Source: Panonychus citri (Eukaryota; Arthropoda; Arachnida; Trombidiformes; Tetranychidae). Taken from it: a DNA stretch of 64,000 nt. A model generated the notes under the pieces. The model was not told where the DNA came from. It did no database searches and worked only from the letters and a program-made list of their open reading frames with translations. Made by a program: the position numbers and the translations under genes. This document shows, one piece after another, positions 62,367-64,000 of this stretch. How positions within the stretch are numbered: the first letter of the stretch is position 1; the number at the start of each line of letters is the position of its first letter. The stretch spans positions 434,001 to 498,000 of the forward strand of contig NW_026515506.1 of assembly GCF_014898815.1 (NCBI RefSeq), given 5' to 3'.

Positions 62367-64000
62367 ATGTTCAAGTGTAGTTACTGTGGACTTTCTTTTA
62401 TCAAATTCAAGTCTTTGTTAATACATGAGGTAGAATGTGAGACTTTTAAATGTGAAAAGTGTAAAATAAGATTCAAGGACCGAGATACATACATTAACCA
62501 TGTGATTACCTGTAAGACAATAGTCTCTCCTCTTGGTGATGTAGCTACCTTTAGGTTACATAAATTAGCTTATAAGGGAGTTCTCAAGATCTACGTTAAA
62601 TTAGGAGAATGGAAATCACTCGAAAACTTATTCAACATGGAAAGTGTCAACATTGTAACCCTTTTCAATCATATACTCGAGAATATTGGATCATTTAAAG
62701 CTCAAGCTTGTTTACTCTTGAAATTCGTGAAACAGAAACCAGATGGAGACATTGACTCAACTGATGTCTATAAAGTTACTCAAAGTCAACCTCTGACACA
62801 CACTTCTCAAGTCGGGAAATTGATTGATGAATGGGCAACAAATTTGGAACTTATCGTTGATCAATTTACTCAACGAGGGAGTGGTTGGGTTTTGTCAACA
62901 ATCAAAATGCTGGAAATTCGAATTGGAAAACTAAAAGAATACAGTGGTGGTTGCTGTAACGTAAATTTACCTTTAATTTATTTACGAAAGAAAAGTTTAA
63001 TTTCCCCCAAATGCAAGAAAGATTGTTTCAAATGGGCGGTTCTCATCTCTCTCCACCCACAAGCAAATCATGTTGGACGAATATCTCAGTATAAAAAATT
63101 TGAAAAGTTTTACAATTTCAATGACATTGGATCAATTACACCATTTTCAAAGATTAAATTTTTTGAAAAACGCAACAACATATCAGTTAATGTTTACACA
63201 TCATCAGGAGGTAAAAATCAAAAAGTGGTTCCTTTGTTAGTCAACAAAGATAGAAAAAGAGCTCATGTTAATCTTTTTCTTTATAATGATCATTACTTTT
63301 CCATCAGCAATTTCAATGGATTCATGTTCAAAAATAACTCTTGGGAAAGATTTTTCTGTTGTTCATGTTTATCAGGCTTTAAAGAAAAATCAACTTTAAC
63401 AAAGCATGAAGTTTATTGTAATGATAACTCAGCTCAACGAACAATTCTACCGGGCAGTGAAAATGTTCCAAAAATTTGTGAGTTCACACGTGTTGAAAAA
63501 ACAATCTCCTACCCCTTTGTTATTTATGCAGACTTTGAAGCCTTGGTAACCAAGAGTGAAAATGTTTTGGGATCCAGTACATTTGAATACCAAAAACATG
63601 AAGCTTGCTCTTTCGGATGGGTTGCTGTTGATTGGACTGGAAAAATTTTGTTTCAAAAGTTCTATCGGGGAGAAAATGCTGCCGAAAACTTCATCTCTAG
63701 TCTCTACAAAGTATACAGTTCATTAAATGTTGATTTACAACAAAGAATCAAACCACCGATACTAACACCTGAGGAAAGATTAATTTATGAATCGACAACT
63801 AATTGTCATGTTTGTTTACAACCTCTCCTCCAAGATAAAGTCTTGGATCACTGTCATTTGACTGGTAAACTAAGAGGAGCCGCTCATAATCTCTGCAATT
63901 TAAAATTGAGATTACCAAATAGAATCCCTGTCATTTTCCATAACCTGAAAGGTTACGATGCTCATTTAATCATGAAAGGAATCAAGTCCAATACTGTGAG
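62367..64000 (+). CDS. Protein-primed family B DNA polymerase, N-terminal part
   Basis: Open from ATG 62367 to the window edge (544 codons, no stop), so the C-terminal polymerase motifs are missing. Three zinc fingers share one spacing, Cys-x2-Cys-x12-His-x3-Cys: Cys4-Cys24, Cys29-Cys49 and Cys331-Cys351. The middle (about 170-320) is the conserved extension of invertebrate Polinton/adintovirus-type polymerases (GSGWVLST, CFKWAVLISLHP, HVNLFLYNDHYF). Exonuclease motif I is YADFEA with Asp389 and Glu391. Residues 480-511 form an endonuclease-VII-like zinc motif (CHVC, then DHCHLTGKLRGAAHNLCN). Exonuclease motif II is HNLKGYDAH near 525-533. Such enzymes replicate linear genomes from a terminal protein. 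No frameshift is seen, so this copy may be intact. Confidence 0.85.
   Translation, partial: MFKCSYCGLSFIKFKSLLIHEVECETFKCEKCKIRFKDRDTYINHVITCKTIVSPLGDVATFRLHKLAYKGVLKIYVKLGEWKSLENLFNMESVNIVTLFNHILENIGSFKAQACLLLKFVKQKPDGDIDSTDVYKVTQSQPLTHTSQVGKLIDEWATNLELIVDQFTQRGSGWVLSTIKMLEIRIGKLKEYSGGCCNVNLPLIYLRKKSLISPKCKKDCFKWAVLISLHPQANHVGRISQYKKFEKFYNFNDIGSITPFSKIKFFEKRNNISVNVYTSSGGKNQKVVPLLVNKDRKRAHVNLFLYNDHYFSISNFNGFMFKNNSWERFFCCSCLSGFKEKSTLTKHEVYCNDNSAQRTILPGSENVPKICEFTRVEKTISYPFVIYADFEALVTKSENVLGSSTFEYQKHEACSFGWVAVDWTGKILFQKFYRGENAAENFISSLYKVYSSLNVDLQQRIKPPILTPEERLIYESTTNCHVCLQPLLQDKVLDHCHLTGKLRGAAHNLCNLKLRLPNRIPVIFHNLKGYDAHLIMKGIKSNTV

Larger units (their letters stand above)
58380..64000 (+). mobile_element. 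Left part of a Polinton/adintovirus-like DNA element
   Basis: A compact block of same-strand genes begins here and runs off the right edge. It includes a protein-primed family B DNA polymerase, an IAP-like gene, TBP-like and PC4-like proteins, a tandem hairpin array and a shared promoter design. This polymerase type, with an N-terminal extension and an endonuclease-VII-like motif before the exonuclease motifs, is known from Polinton/Maverick and adintovirus-like elements of invertebrates. Capsid, packaging ATPase, protease and integrase genes are not in the window, so assignment to a group is inference. An endogenous copy of a free virus is equally possible. The left end is placed by texture and is approximate. 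Confidence 0.65.

Overview
This is a eukaryotic genomic window, A+T-rich by eye (roughly 70% A+T). It has two very different parts. Positions 1 to about 58,380 are non-coding sequence packed with (GA)n/(CT)n and (ATC)n/(GAT)n microsatellites and recurring words such as ATCATGAT and AGAACTTTTT. I find no convincing host exon there; most long frames are poly-Ser, poly-His or Arg-Glu readings of simple repeats. An invertebrate, probably an arthropod, is the best guess, because the promoters at the right end match the arthropod TATA plus TCAKT initiator pattern. I cannot name the species.

Within the non-coding part several structures stand out. A 593-bp mariner-type MITE with 31-bp perfect terminal inverted repeats and a TA target site lies at 7.56-8.16 kb. 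A diverged dispersed repeat family appears at 5.4-6.2 kb and 46.7-46.9 kb, with a possible member at 55.3 kb. A duplicated segment is shared by 16.2-16.65 kb and 27.34-27.63 kb. A transposon-like island at 22.9-23.56 kb holds a purine array with a 59-bp higher-order period. A cluster of perfect palindromes sits at 26.40-26.91 kb.

From about 58,380 to the right edge the base texture changes and the sequence becomes compact and gene-dense, with all genes on the + strand. This is the left part of a virus-like or Polinton/adintovirus-like element that continues beyond the window. In order it holds: a truncated TATA-binding-protein-like repeat (58.55-58.77 kb); a 120-bp tandem array with a GC-rich hairpin in every unit (58.74-59.27 kb); a broken small gene, possibly a second TBP-like half (59.59-59.87 kb); a basic Cys/His protein that overlaps it by ATGA (59.87-60.28 kb); a BIR-BIR-RING inhibitor-of-apoptosis-like gene in two frames (60.31-61.19 kb); a PC4-like protein that looks like two fused PC4 halves (61.45-61.95 kb); a 35-residue single-pass membrane peptide (62.19-62.30 kb); and the N-terminal 544 residues of a protein-primed family B DNA polymerase carrying CCHC fingers and an endonuclease-VII-like motif (62.37 kb to the edge).

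Four transcription units in this part share one promoter layout: a TATA box whose first T lies exactly 32 bases before the A of a TCA initiator. A replication protein, general-transcription-factor mimics (TBP-like, PC4-like), an apoptosis inhibitor and a uniform promoter set suggest a mobile DNA virus-like element that partly supplies its own transcription. Frameshifts in two of its genes suggest decay, splicing, recoding or assembly error. The element's capsid, ATPase, protease and integrase genes, and its right end, would lie outside this window.
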